A DNA stretch of 64,000 nucleotides, taken from contig NC_092343.1 in NCBI RefSeq assembly GCF_046630445.1, positions 135,835,501-135,899,500 on the forward strand, read 5' to 3'. A program made the position numbers and the translations under genes. Below are positions 1-19,121 of the stretch, piece by piece (positions within the stretch are counted from its first letter, which is position 1; every line of letters begins with the position of its first letter). The notes under the pieces were generated by a model, which saw nothing but the letters and a program-made list of their open reading frames with translations, made no database searches and was not told the DNA's origin. The DNA comes from Rutidosis leptorrhynchoides (Eukaryota; Streptophyta; Magnoliopsida; Asterales; Asteraceae).

Positions 1-1424
<1,424 letters not shown>

Positions 1425-3898
1425 TTAGGCCACGAGATTTTTGAAATAAAAGCATCGTAAAATTTATACATTAGCATGAGAACTTGATTATAAGACTTTA
1501 ACCCTGCGGATAGCTAAGTCGCTACGCGTCTTTCTTTTACCCTTTCTAAGCATACACCGATCAAGTGTGCATGTTACAACAGAATAAGCACCCCGTACGT
1601 TGAGGCGAGGTTTGTCATACCTAACGGTACCGTCCCTATAAGTCGAGCTTACTAAAACTAATTAATATAATCAAGCTAAGGGATTTTTGATCTGAACTCA
1701 TATGTATAGTCATTTAAGTTACTCGTGCTTAATATGTAAAACAGTTGAAAAAGCATGTTATCTTATCCCTGTAAAAAGTAATAGCGACTGTAGACTCACC
1801 TTAGCAAAAGCACTGAAAAATCTCATGTTAACAACCGTACGGTAGTCAGACAATCACGAACGATAAACGCAACCTAATCAAATAGGTCATCTTAAGTAAA
1901 TACATAGGTCACACTATGTTAACTCATAGTGTACGCATAGTCCTAGTGCTCAGACTGACTCAATAAGCAATTAAAAGTCAACTAGTCCAAGCAAGTCAAC
2001 CAAAGTCAAACCAAAAGTCAACTCGGTCAAAGCGGTCAACTAAAGTCAATTATCTCAGTAGGTCATGCAATCTTGGTCAACATGTCAATCCTAAGTCAAC
2101 TAACATGTTATAGCTCATATTTCAACAATTTGCACGTACACAGTTTATCACAAGTCCTTGAAAATACACATCTTAGAAATAACGAGTACAATTCTTAGCA
2201 CATAAATCATGAAGACATGGAAAAATCCAGATCATAACTAGACTCAAAATAGATTCCAAAAAGTCTAACCCGGGCCTCATACGATGTCTACAAGTCAGGT
2301 TTCAGAAAGGGTCTAGTTAAGGTTTACCAAATCAGTTTCTGCTCGCGCATCAGTTTAAGAACATTTCTCATTTAATATTGAAAATAGATTTTGATGAACG
2401 GCCAGTTGGAGATGAATCCATCCACTCCAAAGTTTCAATGATAAAATAATCAAAAACGTTCCTTTAGCCAATTTGTACAGTTTTGCATAAATCCACAGAC
2501 CATTCAGATTTAGACAACGTTCTGACATATCATTTGGTCAAGCATATAAATCATGGCAAATCACGTTTTCAGAAGCTAGCATACAATTGATATATACTTA
2601 GGAACATATAAACAATGATATTATAGAACTCCAAGGTCTTAATCAATTCCTAGTTCACACAAGGTCACTTCTTTTGCATTCAAAAATAGTTTCAGCTCAC
2701 TATAAAACGCCAATCTTCGTTTTGACACACCGAGAGCATTACAAAAGCTTTTGACGCAATTCTAAAATCCAACTTGCATGATTTTTAACAAGGATTACAA
2801 TGGTTGTCATTAAAATGATCAATTCACAAAGCACATAAACCGGAAAATTCGTATTAGATGAAAAACCTAATCAAAACTTCAATCGATCATAACTTAAACA
2901 TACGATAACGAAATCATGCAAAATCAAAGTCCAAACTTATTAATTTTTTTAGATATATCCATCTAGATACAATACAAGATAAGTACATAAACTAATTTGA
3001 TCAGATTCATAACAATCAAATTCATGATTCATAGCAACGACAACAATCGAGAAAATTAACGACTAACGACAACTCTAAACGCAATCAATTGAGCACTAGA
3101 CATCATTACATTATGAAATTGAACAAAAACTTATCTAGAGAAATTAGGGTTATGAGTTATACCTTAAAAAACAAATTGCAAGTGCAATCGCGTGTAGAAC
3201 GATCAAATCAACAACTTTTATCTTCGAGACTTGATCTAATATAATTGATGAAGGTGGTATGGTGGTGGTGATGGCCGACGGCCTCAAGGGAGGAGAAGAG
3301 AGCAAAAAATTCAACTAGCAGGGATTGGGAATGAGGGCTTCTAGATTTATTTTTCCTATTATAGTCACATTAGGCCCTAAACTCAACACTAATGACCCAA
3401 TAAGCCAAAAAAGATCTAACAAAGGGAGAGGGAGAGGGGGGGGGGGGGGTTTGGCCGAATAGGCCCTCTAAGGGGTCTCGGCCTCGGTTTTGATTAGTTC
3501 CTGGTACGCGCGTGGTCTGTTTCGAGTGCCGTTAACCGAACCGGATCTCCGGAACGTTAACTAGTGGTTGAAACGAAATCACCGGGTTTAATTTACTAAA
3601 TAAATAATAAATTAAATACATTTTTCATAAAGTCAATAATTATTAAAAATAATTATTTTATCGTTTTCCGAGTCCCGTAAACTGAAAAGCTTTCTAGGCG
3701 ATTAACTTAATCGTGTCGTTTTCTAGGTATTTTGTTATCCGAAACAAGTTCGTCAATTAATATAACTAAATTAATTCAAGTAATTCAATAGGATCAAGTA
3801 TGCATTTAAATCCATTAAACACATAAAGTTCTAAGTAATCACCGTTAAATATTTAACGGAAAAGTAACAATAGTAATGGAAAATTTAGGGTTGTTACA
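1425..3898 (-). repeat. Element A 3' LTR (truncated)
   Basis: Matches 22401-24846 throughout and lacks the part equal to 22008-22400, because the C-like LTR is inserted there. It ends GGGTTGTTACA on the plus strand, which is TGTAACAACCC in element orientation. It contains the W-box cluster described separately and a G14 run at 3436-3449. Confidence 0.93.
1977..2099 (-). promoter_or_regulatory. Cluster of W-box-like TTGAC motifs in the A LTR (left copy)
   Basis: Ten GTCAA pentamers (TTGAC in element orientation) occur in about 123 nt, most of them followed by C or T as in the WRKY-binding W-box TTGAC[CT]. The same cluster is present in the other LTR. Binding is inferred from the motif only. 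Confidence 0.55.
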
Positions 3899-3935
3899 TT
3901 ACTCACCTGTTATTAATAATTTTGTCCCAAAATTT
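3899..3935 (-). promoter_or_regulatory. Element A polypurine-tract region and stem-loop
   Basis: In element orientation, a stem-loop (3935 to 3917; arms AATTTTG and CAAAATT, loop GGA) is followed by 18 nt, TTAATAACAGGTGAGTAA, and then by the LTR start TGTAACAACCC. The first stem base is the last base of the pol stop codon TAA (3935-3937). The purine-rich stretch is in the place expected for the plus-strand primer of an LTR retrotransposon. The stem-loop recurs in elements B, C and D. Confidence 0.65.
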
Positions 3936-6900
3936 TAGTGCACATCCGCCGTAGTCGTCTCCTCAAGAAAGAGTTGCGGATACTTTATTCTCAACTGATC
4001 TTCACGCCCCCACGTGAATTCCAGTCCTCTACGGGCGTTCCATCGAACTTTAATTATTGGGATTCTGCTTTGCTTTAGCCGCTTGACCTCACGGTCCATG
4101 ATCTGAACAGGTTCTTCAACGAAATGAAGCTTAGGATCAACTTATATCTCTTCCAAAGGAATTACCAAACTTTCGTCCGATAAGCATTTCTTCAAGTTAG
4201 AAACATGGAAAGTGTCATGAATTTCGCTGAGTTCCTGTAGTAGTTTTAGTCTGTATGCTACATGTCCAATTCTTTTGGTAATCTCATGTGGTCCAATATA
4301 TCTCGAACTTAGGTTGCCTCGCTTACTGAAATGCACTACACCCTTTCAGGGTGATACTTTGAGCATAACTTTGTCTACAACCTGAAATTCGAAATCTCGC
4401 CTTCTAACGTCAGCGTAACTCTTTTGACGACTTCGCGCCGTTTTCAGTCTCTCTTGTATCTGCACGATATTCTCAGTTGTTTCGTGTATGATCTCATGAC
4501 TAGTCAATTGACTATCCGCTAACTCAGTCCAACATACGGGTGATCTGCACTTTCTGCCATAAAGTGCTTCAAAAGGCGCGGCCTTTATACTAGTGTGATA
4601 ACTGTTGTTGTATGAGAATTATGCCAATGGTAGATGTGTATCCCATCCATCCCTATGAATATTGGGTTGACGTCAAGAAAGACCTAGAGAAAGCTCCCAC
4701 TCAAGGATGGTACGACGTCCTAATCTGTTGTGAGAATTGGGACCTCCAAATCCGGGAAAAAAAGGAGGAGGCTTTGTGCCTTTTTAAAAAAATACTAAAA
4801 GAATATCCCGCCTTGGGAGAAAGAGCTCCCTCCAATCCGGAATAATGCCTCCTCGACTTCTTTAACGAGAGGGACGAGGAGCATGTCCTCTAGTGTTTGG
4901 ATGGTTCTCTATCTTTGGCCATCAGTTTGTGGGTGATATGTTGTACTCATGTCTAAACGGGTTCCCATTGCCTCTTGCAAAGCTTGCCAGAATCTAGATG
5001 TAAATCTGTTGTCTCTATAGAAAATAATGGATATCGACACTCCATGTCGAGAAACCACTTCCTTGATGTAAATCTGTGCCAACTTCTCCATCTTATCCAT
5101 TTCCTTAATCGGTAGAAAATGAGCTGACTTTGTAAGACGATCAATGATAACCCAAATCGTATCGTAACCTCCCACAGTCTTGGGAAACTTAGTAATGAAA
5201 TCCATAGTAATACATTCCCATTTCCACTGGAGAATCTCTGGCTGTGTCAGCAGTCCTGACAGTTCTGATGTTCTGCCTTGACTTTAGCACACGTCGAGCA
5301 CTTACCAACATAGGTAGCAATATCAGCCTTCATATTAGGCCACCAGTACAGTGCCTTAAGATCTTGATACATCTTGTCAGATTCAGGGTGAATAGAATAT
5401 CTCGTCTTGTGTGCCTCATATAGCACTAGTTCCCTTAGTCCGCCAAACTTCGGTACCCAAATTCGGTCTATGAAGTACCGGGTTCCATCTTCTCAGATGA
5501 CAAACTTCTTATATGTTGTCCTTTAAGTGATTCAGTAGCAATGTTCCCTTCCTTCAATGCCTCAAGTTGTGCATCACGTATCTAAGAAGTAAGGTTCGTA
5601 TGGACAGTCATGTTCAATGCTCTAACTCGGAGAGGTTTAGCCTTTTCCTTCCTACTCAAGGCATTTGCAACCACATTAGCCTTGTCAGGATGATATCAAA
5701 TCTCGCAGTCGTAGTCATTCAATAGCTCTACCAACATCTCTGCCTCATGTTGAGCTGTTTCTGGTCGAAAATATGCTGTAAACTCTTGTGATCGGTGAAA
5801 ACAGTAAACTTAGTACCATACAAATAATGTCTTCACATCTTCAGTGCAAAGACCACGACACCAAGTTCCAAATCGTGCGTAGTATAATTTTGCTCATGTA
5901 CCTTCAGTTGTCGTGATCCATAGGCAATCACTTTCTTCCGTTGCATCAACACGCAACTAAAACCCTGTCGTGAAGCATCACAGTATATCACGAAGTCCTC
6001 ATTACCTTCAGGCAAAGACAAAATTGGAGCATTAGTCAACTTCTGTTTTAACAACTGAAATGCAGACTCATGTAGGTCAGTCCATTCGTACTCTTACCCT
6101 TTGTGAGTCAATGCTGTTAACGATTGGGCAATAGTAGAAGATCCCTCAATGAATCTTCTATAATAACCGCCGAGACCTAGGAATTGCCGAATCTACGTTG
6201 GTGATTTAGGAGTCTCCCACTTCTTGACCGTTTCTATCTTCGCGGGATCAACTTGAATACCATTGACATCTACGATATGACCTTAAAGTTGAACTTCTTG
6301 CATCCAGAAGTCACACTTTGAAAATTTCGCGTACAACTGCTCCTTCCTGAGCATCTCATGTAGTAAACGGAGATGTTGCTCATGTTCTTCCTCGTTCTTA
6401 GAGTATACCAGAATATCATCGATAAACACAATAATAAACTTGTCCAGATATAGCTTACACACACGGTTCATGAGATCCATGAACACTGCCAGTGCGTTCG
6501 TCAATCCAAACGACATTACTGTGAACTCATGATGTCCATAGCGTGTTCTAAATGCTGTCTTCGGTATATCTGTCTCTTTTATCCTCATCTGATGGTAACC
6601 TGACCTCGGATCAATCATAGAGTAACATCATGATCCTTGCAACTGATCAAACAAATCATCAATCTTCGGTAACGGATATCAATTCTTGATAGTCAGCTTA
6701 TTCAGCTCCCTGTAATCGATATAGAGTCTCATAGATCCATCCTTCTTCTTTACAAAAAGAACTGGAGCTCCCCATGGTGAAGAACTCTGTCGAATGAATC
6801 CTTTGTCTAAAAGTTCTTGTAATTGACTAGACTGCTCTTGCAATTCTGAAGGTGCAAGTCTATATGGTGCGGGCGCTATAGGTGCCGCTCCAGGCATTAA

Positions 6901-7032
6901 GTCAATCTGGAATTCTACGTCTCTATGCGTAGGCAATCCCGGTAACTCGTCGGGAAAAACATCGGGAAAGTCTCTAACAATCAGCACATCTTCGAGTTTC
7001 TTACCTTCAGGTTCAGTTTTGCTCACGTGATC
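3935..7032 (-). pseudogene. Element A pol remnant: RT, RNase H, integrase, chromodomain
   Basis: This is the 3' two-thirds of the polyprotein, on the minus strand. Recognisable parts in order are the RT start with the [14 protein letters not shown] and [12 protein letters not shown] motifs (about 6780-6680), the RT active site FIDDILVYS (about 6410), RNase H with [11 protein letters not shown] (about 5970), integrase with [18 protein letters not shown] (about 5130), the C-terminal [12 protein letters not shown] motif (about 4200) and a chromodomain-like end with EEPVQIMDREVK and RKYP-type residues before the TAA at 3935-3937. There are several in-frame stops, among them one after LTIKN, one after EVQL and one after FALKM, and a foreign 234-nt piece interrupts the integrase at 4648-4881. 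In [11 protein letters not shown] replaces the usual GLTNAPAVF. The product would be non-functional. The lineage (Tekay) is assigned from the motif set. Confidence 0.9.
4648..4881 (+). other. Foreign 234-nt insert in the element A integrase
   Basis: The integrase sequence homologous to B and D breaks off at about 4647 and resumes at about 4882. The intervening DNA is richer in G+C and in purines than its surroundings. On the plus strand it has an open frame (part of 4612-4845) with a segment like EEALCLFKKILKEYPALGER, then a TAA, then further coding-like codons. I do not recognise the source. It has no terminal repeats and no obvious target duplication, which fits filler DNA captured at a break. 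An organellar origin is possible but unproven. Confidence 0.5.
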
Positions 7033-10157
<3,125 letters not shown>

Positions 10158-10194
10158 GTACCTCCCCGTTAATTTAAACTTCGTCCCGGAGTTT
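10158..10194 (-). promoter_or_regulatory. Element B polypurine-tract region and stem-loop
   Basis: In element orientation, the stem-loop at 10194 to 10176 (arms AAACTCCG and CGAAGTTT, loop GGA, one C-A mismatch) is followed by AAATTAACGGGGAGGTAC and then the LTR. The stop codon TGA of pol (10194-10196) ends on the first base of the stem. AACGGGGAGG is the likely polypurine primer. Confidence 0.65.
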
Positions 10195-13100
10195 CAGGAA
10201 GACTTCTCTGATGTATCAGCGATTGGAAAAAGATGAGGATATTTCCGCTTCATCTGGTCTTCACATTCCCAGGTATACTCGGGGCCTCTTCGTGAATTCT
10301 AACGGATCTTAACAATAAAAATAGAGCTTTGTTTCAAGCCTTTTACCTCACGATCCATAACCTCTATCGGTTTTTCAACAAAATTCATTTTATCATCTAT
10401 GCGGATATCATCCAATAGAATAATAAGTGTATCATCAGCAAGACACTTTTTTAAGATTTGAGACATGAAATACATCATGCACATTATTAAGCTTGGCGGG
10501 TAATTCCAATCGATATGCCACATGACCAACTCTTTCAATAATCTTGAAAGGTCCTACATAACGTGGAATTAATTTACTTCGTTTACCAAAACGAACGACG
10601 TCCTTCCAAGGGGATACTTTCAACATAACTTTATCACCAACTTGTAACTCTAAATCTTTCCGACGTTTATCAGCATAGCTCTTCTGTCGGCTGCAGGCAG
10701 TTTCTAACTGTTTCTTAATCTGAATGATCTTTTCGGTAGTTTCATGAATAATTTTAGGACCAGCTAAATGTCTGTTCTCTAATTCATCCCAGCACAATGG
10801 AGATCTACATTTTCATCAGTATAAGACTTCAAAAGGTGCAGCCTTAATACTTGAGTGATAGCTGATGTTATAAGAAAATTCAGCCAAAGGCAAGTGTCTA
10901 TCCCAACCTTTACGAAATTGATAGCACAAGCACGTAGCATATCTTCCATTGTTTGAATGGTTCGTTCACTTTAACCATCAGTTTGCGGATGATAAGCTGT
11001 ACTCATGTCGAGTTGAGTTCCAAGAGCTGATTACAAAGTTTTCCAGAATCTAGAAAGAAACCGACTGTCTCGATCAGAAATGATTGAGATAGGAACTCCA
11101 TGATGTGAGACAATCTCTTTGATTTAGAGTTGTGATAATTTCTCCATCTTGTCGGTTTCTTTGATCGGTAAGAAATGTGCAGACTTTGTAAGACGATCAA
11201 CTATGACCCAAATAGTATCGTTATCATTTGAAGTCTTAGGCAACTTAGTAACGAAATCCATAGTGATACATTGCCACTTCCAGATATCCGGCAGTTGAAG
11301 TAAACCATATGGCTTTTGATGCTCGACCTTAACTTTCAAATAAGTAAGGAACTTGCTCACATAATCAGCAATGTCAGGCTTTAGATTAGGCCACCAATAA
11401 AACTCTTTCACATCGTGATACATTTTACTGGAGCCTGGGTGAATAGAATATCTAGTCTTATGTGCTTCATCCACGACTAGTTCTCGAAGATTTCCGAAAA
11501 TTGGGACCCAAATTCGGTAATTGAAATACCTTTTTCCGTTTCCCCTGAGTTCGAGTTGCTTTTCGAGACCTTTCTGTCCCTCAAGTTGGACATTCTCTTC
11601 CTTCAATGCCTCAAGTTGGGCTTCACGGATTTGAGATGTAAGATTCGTACGAATACGTATATTTAAAGCTCGCACTCGGATTGGTTTGGCACGATCCTTT
11701 CTACTAAGGGCATTGGCAACTACATTCGCCTTGTCGGGATGATATCGAAGTTCCCAATCGTAGTCATTTAATAACTCGATCCAATGCCTTTGCCTCATGT
11801 TTAATTATTTCTGGTCAAAGATATGCTGAAGACTTTTATGATCGGTATACACTGTGATTCTAACCCCACAGAGGTAATGTCTCCACATTTTTAGTGCAAA
11901 TACCACGGCTCCTAATTCTAGGTTGTGTGTGGTATAGTTTTTCTCATGTTTCTTCAACTGTCTAGATGCATAGGCAATAACCTTTTCACGTTATATCAAA
12001 ACACATCCGAAACCTTGATTCGAGGCATCACAATAGACTACAAAATCTTTAGTACCTTCAGGTAATGATAGAATCGGGGTTGTGGTCAATTTATCCTTCA
12101 AAATCTTGAAAGCAGATTCCTGTTCTTCGGACCACTAAAACTTCTTCCCCTTATGAGTTAGCTTGGTAAGAGGTTTAGCTAGAATAGAAAAATCCTTGAT
12201 AAACCTTCGGTAATAACCAGCAAGTCCCAAAAATTGGCGAATATGTTTCGCACTCTTAGGAACTTCCCAGTTTTGAATAGTGGTGATTTTCGCCGGATCG
12301 ACATGTATTCCTTTACTATCAACTACATGTCCGAGAAATTGAACTGTTCGTAGCCAAAATTCACACTTGAAGAACTTAGCATACAATTGTTCCTTCTTTA
12401 AGAGCTCTAGAATTAATCGTAAATGTTGCTCATGTTCTTTCTCGCTCTTGGAGTAGATTAAAATGTCATCGATAAATACGATCACGAACTTGTCAAGATA
12501 AGGCTTGCATACACAGTTCATAAGATCCATGAATACCGCAGGAGCATTGGTTAAACCAAAAGGCATGACAAGAAACTCATAGTGTTAGTATTGAGTTCGG
12601 AAAGCAGTCTTAGAAATATCAGCTTCTTTGACTCTCAATTTATGATAACCAGACATAAGATCAATCTTCGAGTAGATGCTTGATCCTTGCAACTGGTTAA
12701 ACAGGTCATTAATACGCGGAAGTGGATAGCGATTCTTGATGGTTAACTTGTTGAGCTCGCGGTAATCAATGCACATTCTCAACGTGCCATCTTTCTTCTT
12801 GACGAAAAGAACGGGTGCTCCCCACGGAGACGAACTAGGACGAATGAAACCTTTCTCCAAAAGTTCTTGGAGTTGGTTGGATAATTCCTTCGTCTCAGGT
12901 GAATCTAAGCGGTATGGTGCCTTTACAATAGGTGCAGCACCGGGGGTCAAATCGATCTGAAACTCAACCTGTCGTTGGGGAGGGAGACAATGGAGTTCTT
13001 CAGGAAATACTTTAGGAAAGACTCTAACTATCGGTACATCTTCAATGCATTTTCCTTCCAATTTGACTTCCTTAATATGAGCCAAAATGGCTTGGTATCC

Positions 13101-13567
13101 CTTCATTAGATACTTGCGGGTCTTGATGCAAGAGATGATGTTGAGTTTGGAACCACTCATCTCCACTTGAACAATTAGGTTTCCCCATTTTCAAGAGGTA
13201 TGTTAATGGTTTTCTCATAACACATGATTGCAGCTCGTAATGGGCGTAACCAATCCATCCCTACGACTACATCAAAGCTCCCTAATTCGACTGGCAATAA
13301 GTCGATCTTAAAGTGTTTGTCGGTTAAAATGAGATCACAGTCTTTATACACATTGTCTACTTTTATAACCTTACTGTTTGCTACTTCTACAAGACGCTTA
13401 ATTTCTAAGGCTTGTGGTTTTTTAGTGAATAAGGCACAAAACTCAGTAGACACATAACTTCTATCGACACCAGAATCGAATAAAAAAGTAGCATAGAAGT
13501 TGTTAACAAGAAACGTACCCGTTATCACTTCATCATCATCATCACAGGCTTCTTCAGCAGTCATCAC
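10194..13567 (-). pseudogene. Element B pol remnant: protease, RT, RNase H, integrase, chromodomain
   Basis: Minus-strand polyprotein. The protease has FLFDSGVDRSYVS (about 13470; DSGVD where D and A have DSGAD). RT has [26 protein letters not shown] and FIDDILIYS (13166-12135, broken by a stop after TAFRTQY). RNase H has VVYCDASNQGF. Integrase has an HHCC region near 11400 and [17 protein letters not shown] near 11200. The C-terminal part is VFHVSNLKK (10797-10435), then a chromodomain-like end with RRGPEYTWECEDQ and KRKYPHLFP. The two zinc-finger cysteines of the integrase are changed (FLTY where CLTC is expected). There are at least six stops or frame breaks, so no functional product is expected. 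Confidence 0.9.
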
Positions 13568-14605
13568 AAAAGCTCGGCTTTTAGCATTTCCCGTGTTACC
13601 CTTTTTCTTCGGACACTGGTTGCGGAAATGCCCTTTCTCACCGCAGTCATAACAAGTAGGAACGACTGCATTGGCTTTTGTTGCAGGAGTATCCGTTGGA
13701 GGAACTGCAACTTTACAATTCTTGGCTATATGGCCAATCTTCTTGCACTTTGTGCACTCAGCCTTGCACCAACAAGAATTGTGTTTCTCACAACGCTTAC
13801 AGAAAGGTTTTTTTTCCAGAGTAACCTCCTTTTGAATTATCGATAACTTTTTTATTCGAACCTTGGCTCAATCCCTGAGCAGATTCAAACTTCCTTTTGC
13901 CTTCATTTGTCTTAGCCTCAGCTTGCTTTTTGCCGCGGCTTTCCTCCTCTTAGCCATCATGAGTTTTTGAGCCATCAATATCACTGCATCTAAAGTCTCC
14001 TTACTAGCAGCAATGACATTTCCCTGAATCTCGTCAGGAATACCTTCCATGTATCGCTCTATCTTCTTTAGTTCGTTTGGTACCATGTCCGGGCACAATG
14101 AAACCAACTCAATAAACCTATTGGTATAAGCTTCAATGTCGGTACCCTTGACCTTCAACTCCCAAAACACAACCTCAAGCTTTTGGATTTGATTTCTCGA
14201 GCAGAACTTTTCAGTCATCATCCGCTTCACAACGGCCCATGGAATAGCATTAGCAGCATCAAATCCCACGGTTTGAGAATAGGCGTTCCACCAATTCAAA
14301 GCAAGACCACTTAATGTGTAAGTGGCATACTTCACTCGGTAGGCATCCACACAGTTACAGATATGAAAAATGGATTCGAGCTTTTCGAACCAACGAGTCA
14401 GCTCGACAGCTTCTTCACTCCCCTTAAAAGACGGAGGCTTGCAAATCATAAACTCCTTGTAACTACATGCAGTTGGAGGATTTCCTTGGTTGTTCCCTTG
14501 CTGATTGTTATAGTTGCCCTGAGCGGCAGCCAACAGCTGTTGGAATTGTGCAGGAGTCAAAGAGACATTCGGAATATGGGTAGCACCTCGTGTTGATTGA
14601 GCCAT
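13568..14605 (-). pseudogene. Element B gag with two CCHC zinc knuckles
   Basis: Starts MAQSTRGATHIP at 14605. The capsid-like domain contains LTRWFEKLESIF and NWWNAY, as in gag of A and D. The frame is open for 245 codons to a TGA at 13868-13870. Beyond it the same protein continues with two CX2CX4HX4C zinc knuckles, CTKCKKIGHIAKNC and CYDCGEKGHFRNQC, and then the protease. The nucleocapsid would bind the element's RNA. The ATG follows a spacer of 282 nt after the pre-gag ORF. Confidence 0.88.
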
Positions 14606-14887
14606 CGTTCTTCAATACATAAATATAGTATTAGTTGAAGAGTTCGTGGTGCTAATAAATGAATAATTTTATAAATGCGCAAGGTTCACGCAACAATACA
14701 ACCAAATAGATATATCCAAACAGATATGAATAAGGTATGATAGATGATAGAAGCAACGAGATGGAATCAAAATACTTGAATTAAACCATAAAAACCACTA
14801 GTTTTACATGAATCAAAGAAAACCAAGGTACTTAGGCATATGCCTTTACATAGAATTGGAAATGAAATAAATGAGAAATCTTAATAA

Positions 14888-15678
14888 CTAATCTTTCTTA
14901 GGTGACGGAGGCTTGAAATGATCCTTAATGTACCCCTTTAAGTACATTACAAACTTCTCTAATTCCACCAGTGCATAACGCTGGCGGTCGAGCTCTCTCT
15001 CTTTCCTAGCAAACATCACAGAGAATTTGTCATAAACTATCTTCACATCGCTGTCTGTATAGTCCATGCGCTTCTCCATTTTAGCCAAGCGTTCGCGGAA
15101 CGTATCTCTCAGGGTTACAGTGCGATTATGTAGGTTCATGATATCACACCGCACCAAGGCATGGTCATACTCGGAGTAAGCAAACTCAGAAGCTTTCAGC
15201 TTCTTGGATGAACTAGCACCATCAGTAGCGGGAGTCTCCGGCTCCTTCCACTTAGGTGAGGGAGTCTTAGTAACTGGAGGTTCAACTTCCTCTTCGGAAT
15301 CATCTTCTAAACTGCAGATTACTCCAAGTCCATTATAAGCCGGATCAATCTCCTCAGTAGCTGGTTCCCAAACTATGTTTTCATCTTCGGGTTCGAACTC
15401 TTCCTCGGGTTCCCCTCGGAATCATCTTCACATTCAATGTGTTCTTTAATTTCTTCATCATCACCCTCATCATCCCCATCATAGTCATCACGTGGCTCTT
15501 CCTTCATCGATGAGTGTGGTGGAGTGGCAGGCGTGTAGACCAAAGATGCGGGTGGAGTAACCGGTCGGTAGACTGGAGATGTTGGTGGAGAAACGGGTCC
15601 ATCAGCTGGAGTGTGAACAAATCTCTCCATATCGGACTCTTCGGAGTCAGAAATAACGATCGGGTTGTGGTTCGACAT
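14888..15678 (-). pseudogene. Element B pre-gag ORF, acidic with C-terminal helix
   Basis: This is a separate ORF between the primer site and gag. It starts MSNHNPIVISDSEESDMERF at 15678 and is open to about 15415. After one frameshift it stays open to the TAA at 14888, in all about 263 codons. The N-terminus has a hydrophobic IVIS core followed by acidic and Ser residues, the middle is Pro/Thr- and Glu/Asp-rich, and the last 90 residues are charged and helical (ERLAKMEKRMDY, VELEKFVMYLKGYIK). I know of no standard retrotransposon protein of this kind. A, C and D have an ORF of the same layout in the same place. Its function is unknown. Confidence 0.7.
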
Positions 15679-15864
15679 CCTAAAAGAAAGGTAAGAAAGA
15701 AATCAGAATGTTTCTAAGGAAATTGTAAAAGAACAAGAAGTAATAGTAAGGAAAGGCACTAAAATCTTAAGTCATGAAAGGTTATAGTCCTGTAGATTGT
15801 TAAGGCACCCTAACTAACACATAAGGCACACATAAATGCAATCCTGGTTCTCTATAACAAACCT

Positions 15865-15877
15865 TGCTCTGATACCA
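15865..15877 (-). other. Element B primer binding site
   Basis: The minus strand reads TGGTATCAGAGCA, complementary to the 3' end of initiator tRNA-Met. It is 3 nt from the 5' LTR. Confidence 0.93.
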
Positions 15878-15880
15878 AAC

Positions 15881-19121
<3,241 letters not shown>

